Shown here one piece after another: positions 19,321 through 27,681 of a stretch of DNA of 64,000 bases. The DNA is from Treponema sp. (GTDB lineage Bacteria > Spirochaetota > Spirochaetia > Treponematales > Breznakiellaceae). The number at the start of each line of letters is the position of its first letter. Position 1 is the first letter of the stretch. The position numbers and the translations under genes were made by a program. Below the pieces are notes generated by a model. That model was not told the origin of the DNA. It saw nothing but the letters and a program-made list of their open reading frames with translations, and searched no databases. The stretch is taken from the NCBI GenBank assembly GCA_009784975.1, contig WQXG01000005.1, forward strand, positions 1 through 64,000, written 5' to 3'.

Positions 19321-20841
19321 GTGAAACTTGTTACAAGCGCGCAAATGCAGAAAATTGAACGGCTCGCGATAGAAGAGCTTGAAATCCCTTCTATCCTGCT
19401 CATGGAAAATGCCGCGATAGGACTTGTTAAACATTGCTTTAAGGCGCTAGGGGAATTAAAAAAACCAAAGGTATCAGTTGTTTGCGGACCCGGCAATAAC
19501 GGAGGAGACGGGATGGCGCTTGCCCGTCTTCTGCATGTAAAAGGAATAGAAACAAATATAATACTTGCCGCAGATGTAAATGAAAAAGGCGACGCTGCCG
19601 TAAATTACGGGATAATCAAAAAACTAAAAATCCCTGTTGTTTCTCATGAACATATACAATCCGCGCTTGCTGCAAGCGACTTAACGGTAGATGCCGTATT
19701 CGGCACCGGATTGTCCAGAAATGCGCAAGGTTTTTTTAAAGACCTTATAGAAATGATTAACCGTTATGCGAAATATGTTATTTCTGTTGATATACCTTCC
19801 GGAGTTAACTCTGATACAGGACGTATCATGGGATGCGCTGTAAAAGCGGCGCAGACTGTAACATTTGGCTTTGCAAAAACAGGGCTTTACCTGTATCCCG
19901 GAGCCGAATACGCGGGAGAAATTCATATTGAAGATATTTCAATACCAAGCCAATTGCTTGACAGAGTAAAAACAAATGCGCAATTTCTTACAGACAGTGA
20001 AGCAAAAGAGCTGCTTCCGCCGCGAAAGCAGCGTTCCAATAAAGGCAGTTTCGGCAAAGCGGCAATTTTTGCAGGCTCAAATGAAATGCCCGGAGCCGCG
20101 GCTCTTGCCTGCAGCGCGGCATACGTGACAGGAGCAGGTCTTGTTTGCGCGTACGCTGTTTCTCATGCCGCATCTGTTGTGCATAAATGGCAGCGGGAAG
20201 TTATAACCCGCATTGTTCCTGATAAAGACGGAATGTTTTGCAGAGACGGCATAGCGCAGCTTGCAGAAGAGATTAACTCATCCGGCGTAATTGTTATTGG
20301 TCCTGGAATTGGACGTTGTCCCGATGTTACGGAGTTTGTTTTTGAACTTGTTAAAATTGCAAAAGCGCCTTTGGTATTGGATGCCGACGCGCTCTATGCC
20401 GTATCAGAAAATGTTAATATCCTAAAGACGCTTAAAGTTCCGTGCGTGATAACGCCTCATCCCGGAGAAATGAGCAGGCTGACAGGGCTTTCGGTATCCG
20501 ATATCCTGGACAATGCAGCGGATACTGCCCTTAATTTTTCCAAAGAGTTTAATGTAATAACTTTGTTAAAGGATGCGCATACCATAATCGCAAATCCACA
20601 AGGCTCTTATAACATCAATACAACAGGCAGCAATGCGCTATCCAAAGCCGGAACCGGCGATGTACTAACAGGTATGATAGCGGGGTTTATCGCGCAGGGC
20701 GCTGATGTTTTTACAGCAAGTATACTTGGCGCGTATTATCACGGCAAATCAGGCGAAGCCGCCGCTTTGAGCAAATCAAATTACAGCGTCAGCGCCTCCT
20801 GCCTTCTTGATCATATCCCGGCTCTTTTGCGCTTGTCTTAA
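19321..20841 (+). CDS. nnr: Bifunctional NAD(P)H-hydrate epimerase / ADP-dependent dehydratase
   Basis: This enzyme repairs damaged NAD(P)HX in the cytoplasm. The 506 residues hold a YjeF_N epimerase domain (about 1-210; GPGNNGGDGMALARLL and VDIPSGVNSDTG). A ribokinase-like YjeF_C dehydratase domain follows (about 220-506; ITPHPGEMSRLTG and SKAGTGDVLTGMIAG). The start is GTG at 19321: the residues after it (KLVTSAQMQKIERLAIE) match the normal start of the family, and the next Met would remove them. The gene begins one base after the murA stop. It ends 8 bases from the convergent helicase gene with no terminator. Confidence 0.93.
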   Translation: MKLVTSAQMQKIERLAIEELEIPSILLMENAAIGLVKHCFKALGELKKPKVSVVCGPGNNGGDGMALARLLHVKGIETNIILAADVNEKGDAAVNYGIIKKLKIPVVSHEHIQSALAASDLTVDAVFGTGLSRNAQGFFKDLIEMINRYAKYVISVDIPSGVNSDTGRIMGCAVKAAQTVTFGFAKTGLYLYPGAEYAGEIHIEDISIPSQLLDRVKTNAQFLTDSEAKELLPPRKQRSNKGSFGKAAIFAGSNEMPGAAALACSAAYVTGAGLVCAYAVSHAASVVHKWQREVITRIVPDKDGMFCRDGIAQLAEEINSSGVIVIGPGIGRCPDVTEFVFELVKIAKAPLVLDADALYAVSENVNILKTLKVPCVITPHPGEMSRLTGLSVSDILDNAADTALNFSKEFNVITLLKDAHTIIANPQGSYNINTTGSNALSKAGTGDVLTGMIAGFIAQGADVFTASILGAYYHGKSGEAAALSKSNYSVSASCLLDHIPALLRLS

Positions 20842-20849
20842 GGCAGACA

Positions 20850-23800
20850 CTAGTTATCAAAACCAAGTTTTATTTTAGTATCACTAAAATATAATTCGAT
20901 TTTTTCGCTGTTTTTAAATAAAACAGGAGTGTCTTTTATATGCTGATACACTTCTCCGTTAACATTTTCCTCTTCTACTGTATAATCATCGCTTGTGTAT
21001 TTACCTTGCTGAACACAGATAATCTTTCCATCTGCGCTATTTGTAATATTCAGCCGTTTTTTCTCTGAATAATAAACAAATTTAAATCCGCTCATCTCAA
21101 ATTCTTTGTTAACCGGCACTTCGTCATCTGCTGCCGCTTTTTCAATTTTTGGCTTTTTGCCGCTGATTTTAATAACCGCCTTGTCGGGTTTAGGCGGTTT
21201 TTCACTTGTTTCAAATTTAATAACAAGTTTATACAAATCATGCCATTCAGAAAGAGTTTCAAATTCAGCAAATTCTTTATCTTCCGGTATCATGTTCAGT
21301 CTTCTTTTATTAATTGCAAGCTGCATTTTATCTTCTTTGTTTTTCTTGTCTTCCCCGCTTGCTTCTGCCTGTTTTTCTTTATTTTTTATCCAGCGTTCTG
21401 TGCATTTTATTTTTAATTCTTCATTTTTTACATTTGTTTCCGCAAATTTATAATATTCCAGCGCATCCCTTCTGTGTCCTGCTATTTCTATGGCAGTCCC
21501 TATATCAATAATTAATTCTTCAGGAATAACCAATGTCCTGTAAACGGCATATTTTTTTATTATCTCTTCCCTTAAATATTCCCATATATCTTCATTTTCT
21601 ACCGGCAGATCCCATGTTTTTATTCTTGAAAGAGCCGCTGCAATGTATAATATCATCCATGAATCATTTTTATCTTTGGCATTTCTCTCATCACGCATCA
21701 GATTCCAGATATCATCCCAATCTACTTCCCTTATTTTGCTTAATTTTTTTAAAACAAGAAATATATTGGAATATTTTTTATCACATAACAGAGACAGCTG
21801 CTGATAATAAGCAGGAGAGGAAAACATAGCAGAGAGCTCCAGCGCTTTATCTGCATCTTTTTGCATAATGAATGCTTCCGCAACCATAAACATTTGTTCT
21901 TCCGATAATTTAAAACCGGCATTTTTATTGTACTCATCTGTTATAACATTGTACTTTTTTATGGGTTTAAACAAAGAAATATTATCGGGATATTTTGTAC
22001 AATATGCCCTGGATATGTTATATTTTTCATTGTTTTTATTTTCTTCCGGTTTTCCCCAATACTCAATTGCGGTTTCATAATCATTTAACGCATAGGCAAC
22101 TTCTGCAATTTCTGCCGGTTCAACTTTCATCCCCTGATTATGAATATCTATTATTCTTCTAAGAATTATATGATCCGTATTTGCCGCTATCATTGTTTTT
22201 ACTTTCTTTATAATAACATTTATAGCATCCTGCAATACTTTATGCATTTCATAGTCCGGAAATATTTCATCGCCCTTTATTGCATTGTATAATTCATTTC
22301 TTTTTGTCGCAGCAGTTGTGATCGCGTTAACTATTATCTCTTTTTTATCGCTAATTATCGCGGAAGAAGTTTCATTGAATATTTTATACGTATCATTTTT
22401 TTCTGTTATTTTTTCTATTTCCCTAAAACCTTCCTTGCAATTCGCAAGCCAGAATGATTTTACCGATTGGTCAATCCAGCCGGATTCAATGGACATTTTC
22501 CCCGCTTCAAGATACTTTCTGTCAAATATATACGCAATGGCTTCACATTTAGACGCTTCTGTATTCTGCTTAAGCCCCTTATAGCAGTTTGCAGCCTGCC
22601 TTAGCATAAATGAATTTCTGGATGAAATGCCGTTTTGCCTGAACTGAGAAGCAATCTCTTCCATATTTACATCGCTGTTTTCCAAAAATGAATGATACCC
22701 CTGAGTTAAAAGAAAAAGATCGTCGTTTAAAGACCAATGTTTTATATTACCGGAATTAATTTTATCCAAATTGCTGTTTATAATATTATTGTTTTTTGTA
22801 ACATCCCATAATTTTTTCATGCCGTCTTCTGAATCAATAATTATCAATTGTTTTTTTGCCCTGCTTATCGCAACATAGGTTTTATTAATATAATATTCAA
22901 GAGGCAGCGTAACAGAAGTATCTTCGTTATCAGAGCCGTTAATCATTTTTTCTGAACATGTTTTTCCGAACCCGTATACAACAACACGGTTAAATTCCAG
23001 TCCTTTTGCAAGATTCGCGCTTAATACAATGTTTTTTGGAACGTCATTTTCTATAACAATATGTTTGCTTAATTCCGGGTCTTTCTTTATCCATTCAACT
23101 TCCTGCCCTTCTTCGCATGGAATAATAAAAACAGCGTCCGTTATTTTAAGTATATTTTCCCAAAAAACAGCATCGTTAGACGGAAAATAAACTACAGGTA
23201 TATTTGACGGAATATTCCATGGTTTTTGCGGACGTAAACCTGTAATATTAAACCTTACAGCCCTGAATAATTGAAGCGTATTGCAAAATCTTACAATTGA
23301 CGGAAGAGAACGGTAATTGTTTTCCAGCTCGCAGTAATTTAAATTTGTCTGTATAGGTTCTTTTGACGCCGCGGACAATGATAAGATAAATTTCTGCGTA
23401 AACCCGGCTTTTAACGCTTCCCATCTGAATCCTGTAGGATTTAATGTCTGCAATTCATCACCTGCAAAAGCAAACGGTATTGTGGAAATATCCTGTTTCT
23501 GCAAATCCCTGTCTGAATATATAGAAAGCCTGAAAAACAATTCCATGTCTACGCGCGTAAAATCCTGCGCTTCATCGCAGAAGATCCCCGGAAACACAGG
23601 TTTTGCAAGATTGTTCTCTATAATGTACCTTGCTAAATCCTGATCATCCCACAGCCTGTTTTTCTGTTTTACATCATTATACCATATCCAGACTTTATCG
23701 TAAATATATTTATAATCGTCTCTGCTTACAGTTTTTTGTTTTTCTTCAAGTTCTTCATAATCATCCGGATCAAGATAGCCGTCTGCATCCATTCCCTGAA

Positions 23801-25133
23801 TATAAGTGCGGATAACATGCCAGCTAATATCAGGAGAATAATTTCTCATAACATTTTTGTCTGTTTTAAATTTATCCGTCCATAGGTCATGAAACCTGGT
23901 AAAGGTAATATAATTCATTTTATTAAACTTTTCCCGGTCTGCATCCGGAACAATAGATAATAAATATACTTTTAATTCCTTAAATGAATTTTTAAGCCTT
24001 TCCAGTATATTGTTATCCTGCTGCTGAACCTGTTCGCGCACCTTTTCATCAAAAGCGGTATTGCATTTAATAAGCCCTTTTACAAAGTTTTGCGCGCGCT
24101 GCAGCAATTCAGAATTATATGTAAAATATACAGGAGGATAATTTATTGTCTCCTTATATGAAATATACCTGGAAAAATAATCTGCAAATAAATACTGCAG
24201 CATGGTGGATTTACCGCTGCCAGCGCGTCCGTTAATAAACATGGGAAAAGCGCTTTTTTGGGTAAATGCCTTAAGAACGCTTATCTCTTCTTTGGACAAT
24301 GTAAAATTACTCTGCGGATCTTTTTCTATATCCATCCAAAGAGAATCATCCGCTAATATATACTGCGGATAAGCCCTTTTTATTATGCTGATATTATCTT
24401 TAATATCCTGCTTCCAGTCTTCTACAACGCTTGCCGCGTTAATCGCATCCAAATTTTCTTCTTTAACAAGGTCTATAAGAGAAATACGTTTTTCTTCATT
24501 GTCTAAATCAAATATAATTTTTTCTCTTCTCTTGGAAATTTGCAGCTCATTAACATCATTTATATTTTTTTCGTAAATATCCTTGACAGTATCGTATATC
24601 CTCGGCAATATTGTAGAGAAAGGAGCCTGATTAATTGCTTTTACCCATTGATCAGATTCGCATATCAATGCTTCATTATCCAAATCATAATTGGTAGCGG
24701 CTGCGCTGTACAAATATGCCCTTTCGCTGTCTGACAGCGAAGGCTTATTGACAGGAGGTTCTTCTGCAACTGCTTTTTCCAGATATTCCTTTAAACTTTT
24801 CTGATCAATTTTGCCGTATAAATTTTCTCCGAATGTATTTGGATCACGCTGAAAATATACATAATCATTATCTCCCCTAATCATAATCGTTAAAAATATA
24901 ATAACGGTATGGTCTTTTCCCGCAATGGTCCTGGGCTCTTCATAGGAAATTAACCTGCCCTGCTTGCTCCCGAATTTTTTCTTTACAGAATAATTGGTCG
25001 AGCCAAATCTTTCCAGTTTTGCTATATTTTGATCCCTTTCTATTGCATTCTTTAAACGCTGCAAATCCTGATCTAAAGTGTACTTCTTTGCTTCCTTTTG
25101 ACAATACTCCGTAATATAAACGATATAAGCCAT
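20850..25133 (-). CDS. Giant UvrD-like SF1 helicase with a possible RelE/ParE-type N-terminus and a helical-repeat tail
   Basis: This is a 1427-residue cytoplasmic protein. Residues 1-100 look like a small toxin-like fold: a helical start, then RLISYEEP and IIFLTIMIRGDNDYVYF. That resembles RelE/ParE proteins, but weakly. The helicase core shows Walker A GRAGSGKST at 302-310, FCDEAQD at 518-524, GDELQTLNP at 558-566, NYRS near 606, LAKGLEF near 708 and TYVAISRAKKQ near 752. About 800-1290 is a helical, TPR-like solenoid. About 1330-1427 is a beta-rich, Lys-rich tail. It resembles the UvrD/TRANK1-like group, and its biological role is unknown. A GGAG lies before the ATG, which overlaps the CorC-like stop by one base. 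Confidence 0.85.
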   Translation of the reverse strand: MAYIVYITEYCQKEAKKYTLDQDLQRLKNAIERDQNIAKLERFGSTNYSVKKKFGSKQGRLISYEEPRTIAGKDHTVIIFLTIMIRGDNDYVYFQRDPNTFGENLYGKIDQKSLKEYLEKAVAEEPPVNKPSLSDSERAYLYSAAATNYDLDNEALICESDQWVKAINQAPFSTILPRIYDTVKDIYEKNINDVNELQISKRREKIIFDLDNEEKRISLIDLVKEENLDAINAASVVEDWKQDIKDNISIIKRAYPQYILADDSLWMDIEKDPQSNFTLSKEEISVLKAFTQKSAFPMFINGRAGSGKSTMLQYLFADYFSRYISYKETINYPPVYFTYNSELLQRAQNFVKGLIKCNTAFDEKVREQVQQQDNNILERLKNSFKELKVYLLSIVPDADREKFNKMNYITFTRFHDLWTDKFKTDKNVMRNYSPDISWHVIRTYIQGMDADGYLDPDDYEELEEKQKTVSRDDYKYIYDKVWIWYNDVKQKNRLWDDQDLARYIIENNLAKPVFPGIFCDEAQDFTRVDMELFFRLSIYSDRDLQKQDISTIPFAFAGDELQTLNPTGFRWEALKAGFTQKFILSLSAASKEPIQTNLNYCELENNYRSLPSIVRFCNTLQLFRAVRFNITGLRPQKPWNIPSNIPVVYFPSNDAVFWENILKITDAVFIIPCEEGQEVEWIKKDPELSKHIVIENDVPKNIVLSANLAKGLEFNRVVVYGFGKTCSEKMINGSDNEDTSVTLPLEYYINKTYVAISRAKKQLIIIDSEDGMKKLWDVTKNNNIINSNLDKINSGNIKHWSLNDDLFLLTQGYHSFLENSDVNMEEIASQFRQNGISSRNSFMLRQAANCYKGLKQNTEASKCEAIAYIFDRKYLEAGKMSIESGWIDQSVKSFWLANCKEGFREIEKITEKNDTYKIFNETSSAIISDKKEIIVNAITTAATKRNELYNAIKGDEIFPDYEMHKVLQDAINVIIKKVKTMIAANTDHIILRRIIDIHNQGMKVEPAEIAEVAYALNDYETAIEYWGKPEENKNNEKYNISRAYCTKYPDNISLFKPIKKYNVITDEYNKNAGFKLSEEQMFMVAEAFIMQKDADKALELSAMFSSPAYYQQLSLLCDKKYSNIFLVLKKLSKIREVDWDDIWNLMRDERNAKDKNDSWMILYIAAALSRIKTWDLPVENEDIWEYLREEIIKKYAVYRTLVIPEELIIDIGTAIEIAGHRRDALEYYKFAETNVKNEELKIKCTERWIKNKEKQAEASGEDKKNKEDKMQLAINKRRLNMIPEDKEFAEFETLSEWHDLYKLVIKFETSEKPPKPDKAVIKISGKKPKIEKAAADDEVPVNKEFEMSGFKFVYYSEKKRLNITNSADGKIICVQQGKYTSDDYTVEEENVNGEVYQHIKDTPVLFKNSEKIELYFSDTKIKLGFDN

Positions 25134-26407
25134 TATTCACTCTCCTTTAATTTATCCGGGTTTATGGTTACTCTTACTTCCATTACCCTTTGTTTAATTA
25201 CCCTTAATACCTTTATGGATATATTTTCCCAGTTTAACACTTCCGCGCTGCGGGGCAGCCTGCCAAGGTTTTCCATAATCCAGTTTGCTACAGTTGTATC
25301 CGGAATTTCTTCGCCTGGAATAAAATCAGGACAGACAGCTTTAAGCATATCTTCAAAACTTAAACTGCCAAGCACAACCCAGCCGCCTTCGTCTTTTTTT
25401 ACAGGTTCAATTATCTCATCGTGCTCATCCCAGATTTCACCAACCAGCTCCTCTACTATATCCTCAATCGTAACAATTCCAAGGGTGCCGCCATGCTCGT
25501 CCACTACTACAGCCATGTGCGATTGTTTTTTCTGCAATGTACGCAGGAGTTTTCCTATTTTAATGGTTTTAGTAATAAACACAACAGGTTTTTCTATCTC
25601 GCACAGGGTTTTTAAACCCTTCATTACTTCATGATAAAAATCCTTTAATAAAATAATGCCTGTTATATTATCAATTGTATCCTGAAAAACCGGCAGGCGG
25701 GAAAAGCCTGTTTCCATAAATTTTTTATCTATTTCTTCGATTGTGCTTGTTTTGGAAACTGCCTCTACATCAATTCGCGGAGTAAAAATACCGGAAACTT
25801 TAATATCATCAAATTCAATAACCTGACGAATCATCTGCTCTTCCTGAATATTTATGACTCCTTCCTGACGGACTTCTTCCACATATGTAAGAAGTTCATC
25901 TTCTGTTGTGCTGCGATCAACTTTAACAGGAAATATTTTCATAAGTAATTTTTTCCATGCGACAGTTAAATAATTAACAGGAGTAAGAATAAAAACAAAA
26001 AAACGCAAAAGCGGCGCAGAACGCAGAGCTGTCAATTCAGGAGTTTCCTTGGCAAGCGTTTTTGGAGAAATATCGCCAAAAACCAAAAGAAGGACAGTCA
26101 TAACAAGGGTTGCTATACTTACGCCTTTTGACCCGAACAGGCTGATAAAAAGCGCGGTTGCAAGCGCAGAGGAAGCGATATTTACAACATTATTTCCTAT
26201 CAGTACGGTGGAAAGGATTTTATCATAAGCTTCCAGCATTTTAAGAGCAAGACGGGCGCGCTTGCTCTTTGCGGCAAGATTTTTTAATTTTATCCGGTTA
26301 AGCGACGAAAAAGCCATTTCGCACGCGGAAAAAAACGCGGAAAAACACAATAACACAAACAGGGAAACAATCAGAGGCAGATAGTAAGAATTTGCCGAAT
26401 CTTCCAT
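25133..26407 (-). CDS. CNNM/CorC (HlyC/CorC) family membrane protein with CBS domains
   Basis: This 424-residue protein is implicated in divalent-cation (Mg/Co) handling in this family. Order: a DUF21/CNNM membrane domain with about four hydrophobic segments (1-190), a linker and a CBS pair (about 205-330; GIFTPRIDVEAVSKTSTIEEI and HMAVVVDEHGGTLGIVTIEDIVEELVG split by a loop), and a CorC_HlyC transporter-associated domain (345-424). The ATG lies six bases after the 3' end of tRNA-Cys on the same strand. It has no Shine-Dalgarno, so tRNA processing should expose a nearly leaderless mRNA. Its stop overlaps the helicase ATG. Confidence 0.9.
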   Translation of the reverse strand: MEDSANSYYLPLIVSLFVLLCFSAFFSACEMAFSSLNRIKLKNLAAKSKRARLALKMLEAYDKILSTVLIGNNVVNIASSALATALFISLFGSKGVSIATLVMTVLLLVFGDISPKTLAKETPELTALRSAPLLRFFVFILTPVNYLTVAWKKLLMKIFPVKVDRSTTEDELLTYVEEVRQEGVINIQEEQMIRQVIEFDDIKVSGIFTPRIDVEAVSKTSTIEEIDKKFMETGFSRLPVFQDTIDNITGIILLKDFYHEVMKGLKTLCEIEKPVVFITKTIKIGKLLRTLQKKQSHMAVVVDEHGGTLGIVTIEDIVEELVGEIWDEHDEIIEPVKKDEGGWVVLGSLSFEDMLKAVCPDFIPGEEIPDTTVANWIMENLGRLPRSAEVLNWENISIKVLRVIKQRVMEVRVTINPDKLKESE

Positions 26408-26413
26408 ACTGTA

Positions 26414-26485
26414 AGGCGCCGATCGGAATCGAACCGATGCATAACGGTTTTGCAGACCGCTCCCTTACCGCTTGGGTACGGCGCC
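26414..26485 (-). tRNA. tRNA-Cys (anticodon GCA)
   Basis: The complementary strand folds as a cloverleaf: acceptor GGCGCCG paired with CGGCGCC, D-arm, and anticodon loop TCTGCAAAA with GCA. The T-arm contains TTCGATT. The discriminator base is U73, the Cys identity base. CCA is not encoded; after the discriminator comes TACAGT and then the ATG of the CorC-type gene. It therefore appears to be the first element of a tRNA-mRNA transcript. Confidence 0.95.
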
Positions 26486-26495
26486 TGATACCATT

Positions 26496-26524
26496 AAAAT
26501 AATGTAAAATGAAATAAAAGTCAA
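26496..26524 (-). promoter_or_regulatory. Promoter of the tRNA-Cys / CorC / helicase unit
   Basis: On the minus strand TTGACT (bases 26519-26524) is separated by exactly 17 bases from TATTTT (26496-26501). The tRNA 5' end follows 10 bases later. No other promoter is visible between the tRNA and the CorC-type gene, where there is no room for one. Confidence 0.6.
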
Positions 26525-26551
26525 CCCCGTATATGGCACATTTTTGTGTTC

Positions 26552-26568
26552 TATAATAATATAATATA
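26552..26568 (+). promoter_or_regulatory. -10 region of the Mbeg1-like/MATE operon
   Basis: TATAAT occurs at 26552-26557 and again at 26560-26565, directly before the ATG at 26569. There is no Shine-Dalgarno in the intervening AT-only bases and no convincing -35. A leaderless transcript is likely. Confidence 0.4.
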
Positions 26569-27681
26569 ATGGCTAATTTATTTGATTATTTAAACTGGAG
26601 AGGCGACCTGGATTTTAAAGCATCGCCTCTCAATCCTGTTGATAATATCATCTTTTCCCAGCTTTCATACCTAACGCTTGATGGTATAGTCCCCGGTTTT
26701 GAAGACAAGGAAGGCATATCCATTGAACTTGCGATGAAAATTTTTAATGAAAAGCTGATTGGCAGTGACGGCATGAAACTAACATCCATTTTTAAGGATG
26801 ATCCCAAATTGATCTATGTATTGGGAAATTCCAAACGGTTTGGAAATTGCCATCTTTTCGGGTTTGTTAACCATGTAGATACAAATCGTGAAATTCAATT
26901 TTCCGCGCTCGGCGTTCATACCAATGACGGCGGATGTTTTATCGCTTTTCGCGGAACAGATTCATCCATTATAGGCTGGAAAGAAAATTTTAATATGAGC
27001 TTTAAGGAGATAATTCCGTCTCAGATAGAAGCGGTAGCCTATCTTGAAAAAATTGCTTCCATGATAAAGGGACCTCTTCGTATAGGAGGGCACTCCAAAG
27101 GAGGGAACCCTGCCATTTACGCCGCTTCCCATTGCAGCAAAAAGATACAAAAGCGTATAACCGTAATTTACAGCAACGATTCGCCGGGTTTCCATGACAA
27201 GGTAATTTCCAGCGCGGGTTTTGCGGCAATTAAAGACCGGATTCGTTCCTATGTACCGCAAGCATCCGTTATAGGCATGGTTTTAAAACAAGGGTATGAT
27301 AACACGGTAATAAGAAGTTCTCAAAGCGGTCTTTTACAGCACGATCTTTATTCCTGGGATGTTACATATAATGATTTGATTCACCTGAATAAATCAACCA
27401 TAGGCAGCCGGTTTATAAATAAAACATTGCGCGAGTGGATGGAAAATCTTGATACCGAACGCAGCGAGCAATTTATCGAAGCCATGTACCACATTTTCAG
27501 CTCCGCGGATTTTAAATCAATTTATGAACTGGAAGTATCATGGTTTGCGACAGCCAGCCGTATTATTAAATCCTTAAGTCATATAGACTTGCCAACAAGA
27601 AGGCTTATCAGAAAAATTTTGATTGAACTTTTTCGTTCTGCGGGACGTAATATTGATACACTGTTAACCAATGAAAAATAA
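26569..27681 (+). CDS. Mbeg1-like (DUF2974) alpha/beta-hydrolase-fold protein
   Basis: This 370-residue protein resembles the Mbeg1-like group of lipase-class-3-related proteins. A strand-turn block ACFIAFRGTD-like (GGCFIAFRGTD, about 121-131) precedes the nucleophile elbow GHSKGG with Ser176. It is followed by IVYSNDSPGF-type sequence (ITVIYSNDSPGF) containing the likely acidic residue. No signal peptide is present. A lipid or ester substrate is possible, but the function of this family is not established. The 3' end overlaps the MATE gene by 11 bases in another frame, so the two are translated from one message. Confidence 0.8.
   Translation: MANLFDYLNWRGDLDFKASPLNPVDNIIFSQLSYLTLDGIVPGFEDKEGISIELAMKIFNEKLIGSDGMKLTSIFKDDPKLIYVLGNSKRFGNCHLFGFVNHVDTNREIQFSALGVHTNDGGCFIAFRGTDSSIIGWKENFNMSFKEIIPSQIEAVAYLEKIASMIKGPLRIGGHSKGGNPAIYAASHCSKKIQKRITVIYSNDSPGFHDKVISSAGFAAIKDRIRSYVPQASVIGMVLKQGYDNTVIRSSQSGLLQHDLYSWDVTYNDLIHLNKSTIGSRFINKTLREWMENLDTERSEQFIEAMYHIFSSADFKSIYELEVSWFATASRIIKSLSHIDLPTRRLIRKILIELFRSAGRNIDTLLTNEK

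Noticed and set aside
26531-26550. Possible sigma-54 promoter (TGGCAC... then TTGTG) before the Mbeg1-like gene
   Set aside because: The spacing between the GG and the second element is one base short and the second element is GT, not GC. A TATAAT lies next to the ATG instead.
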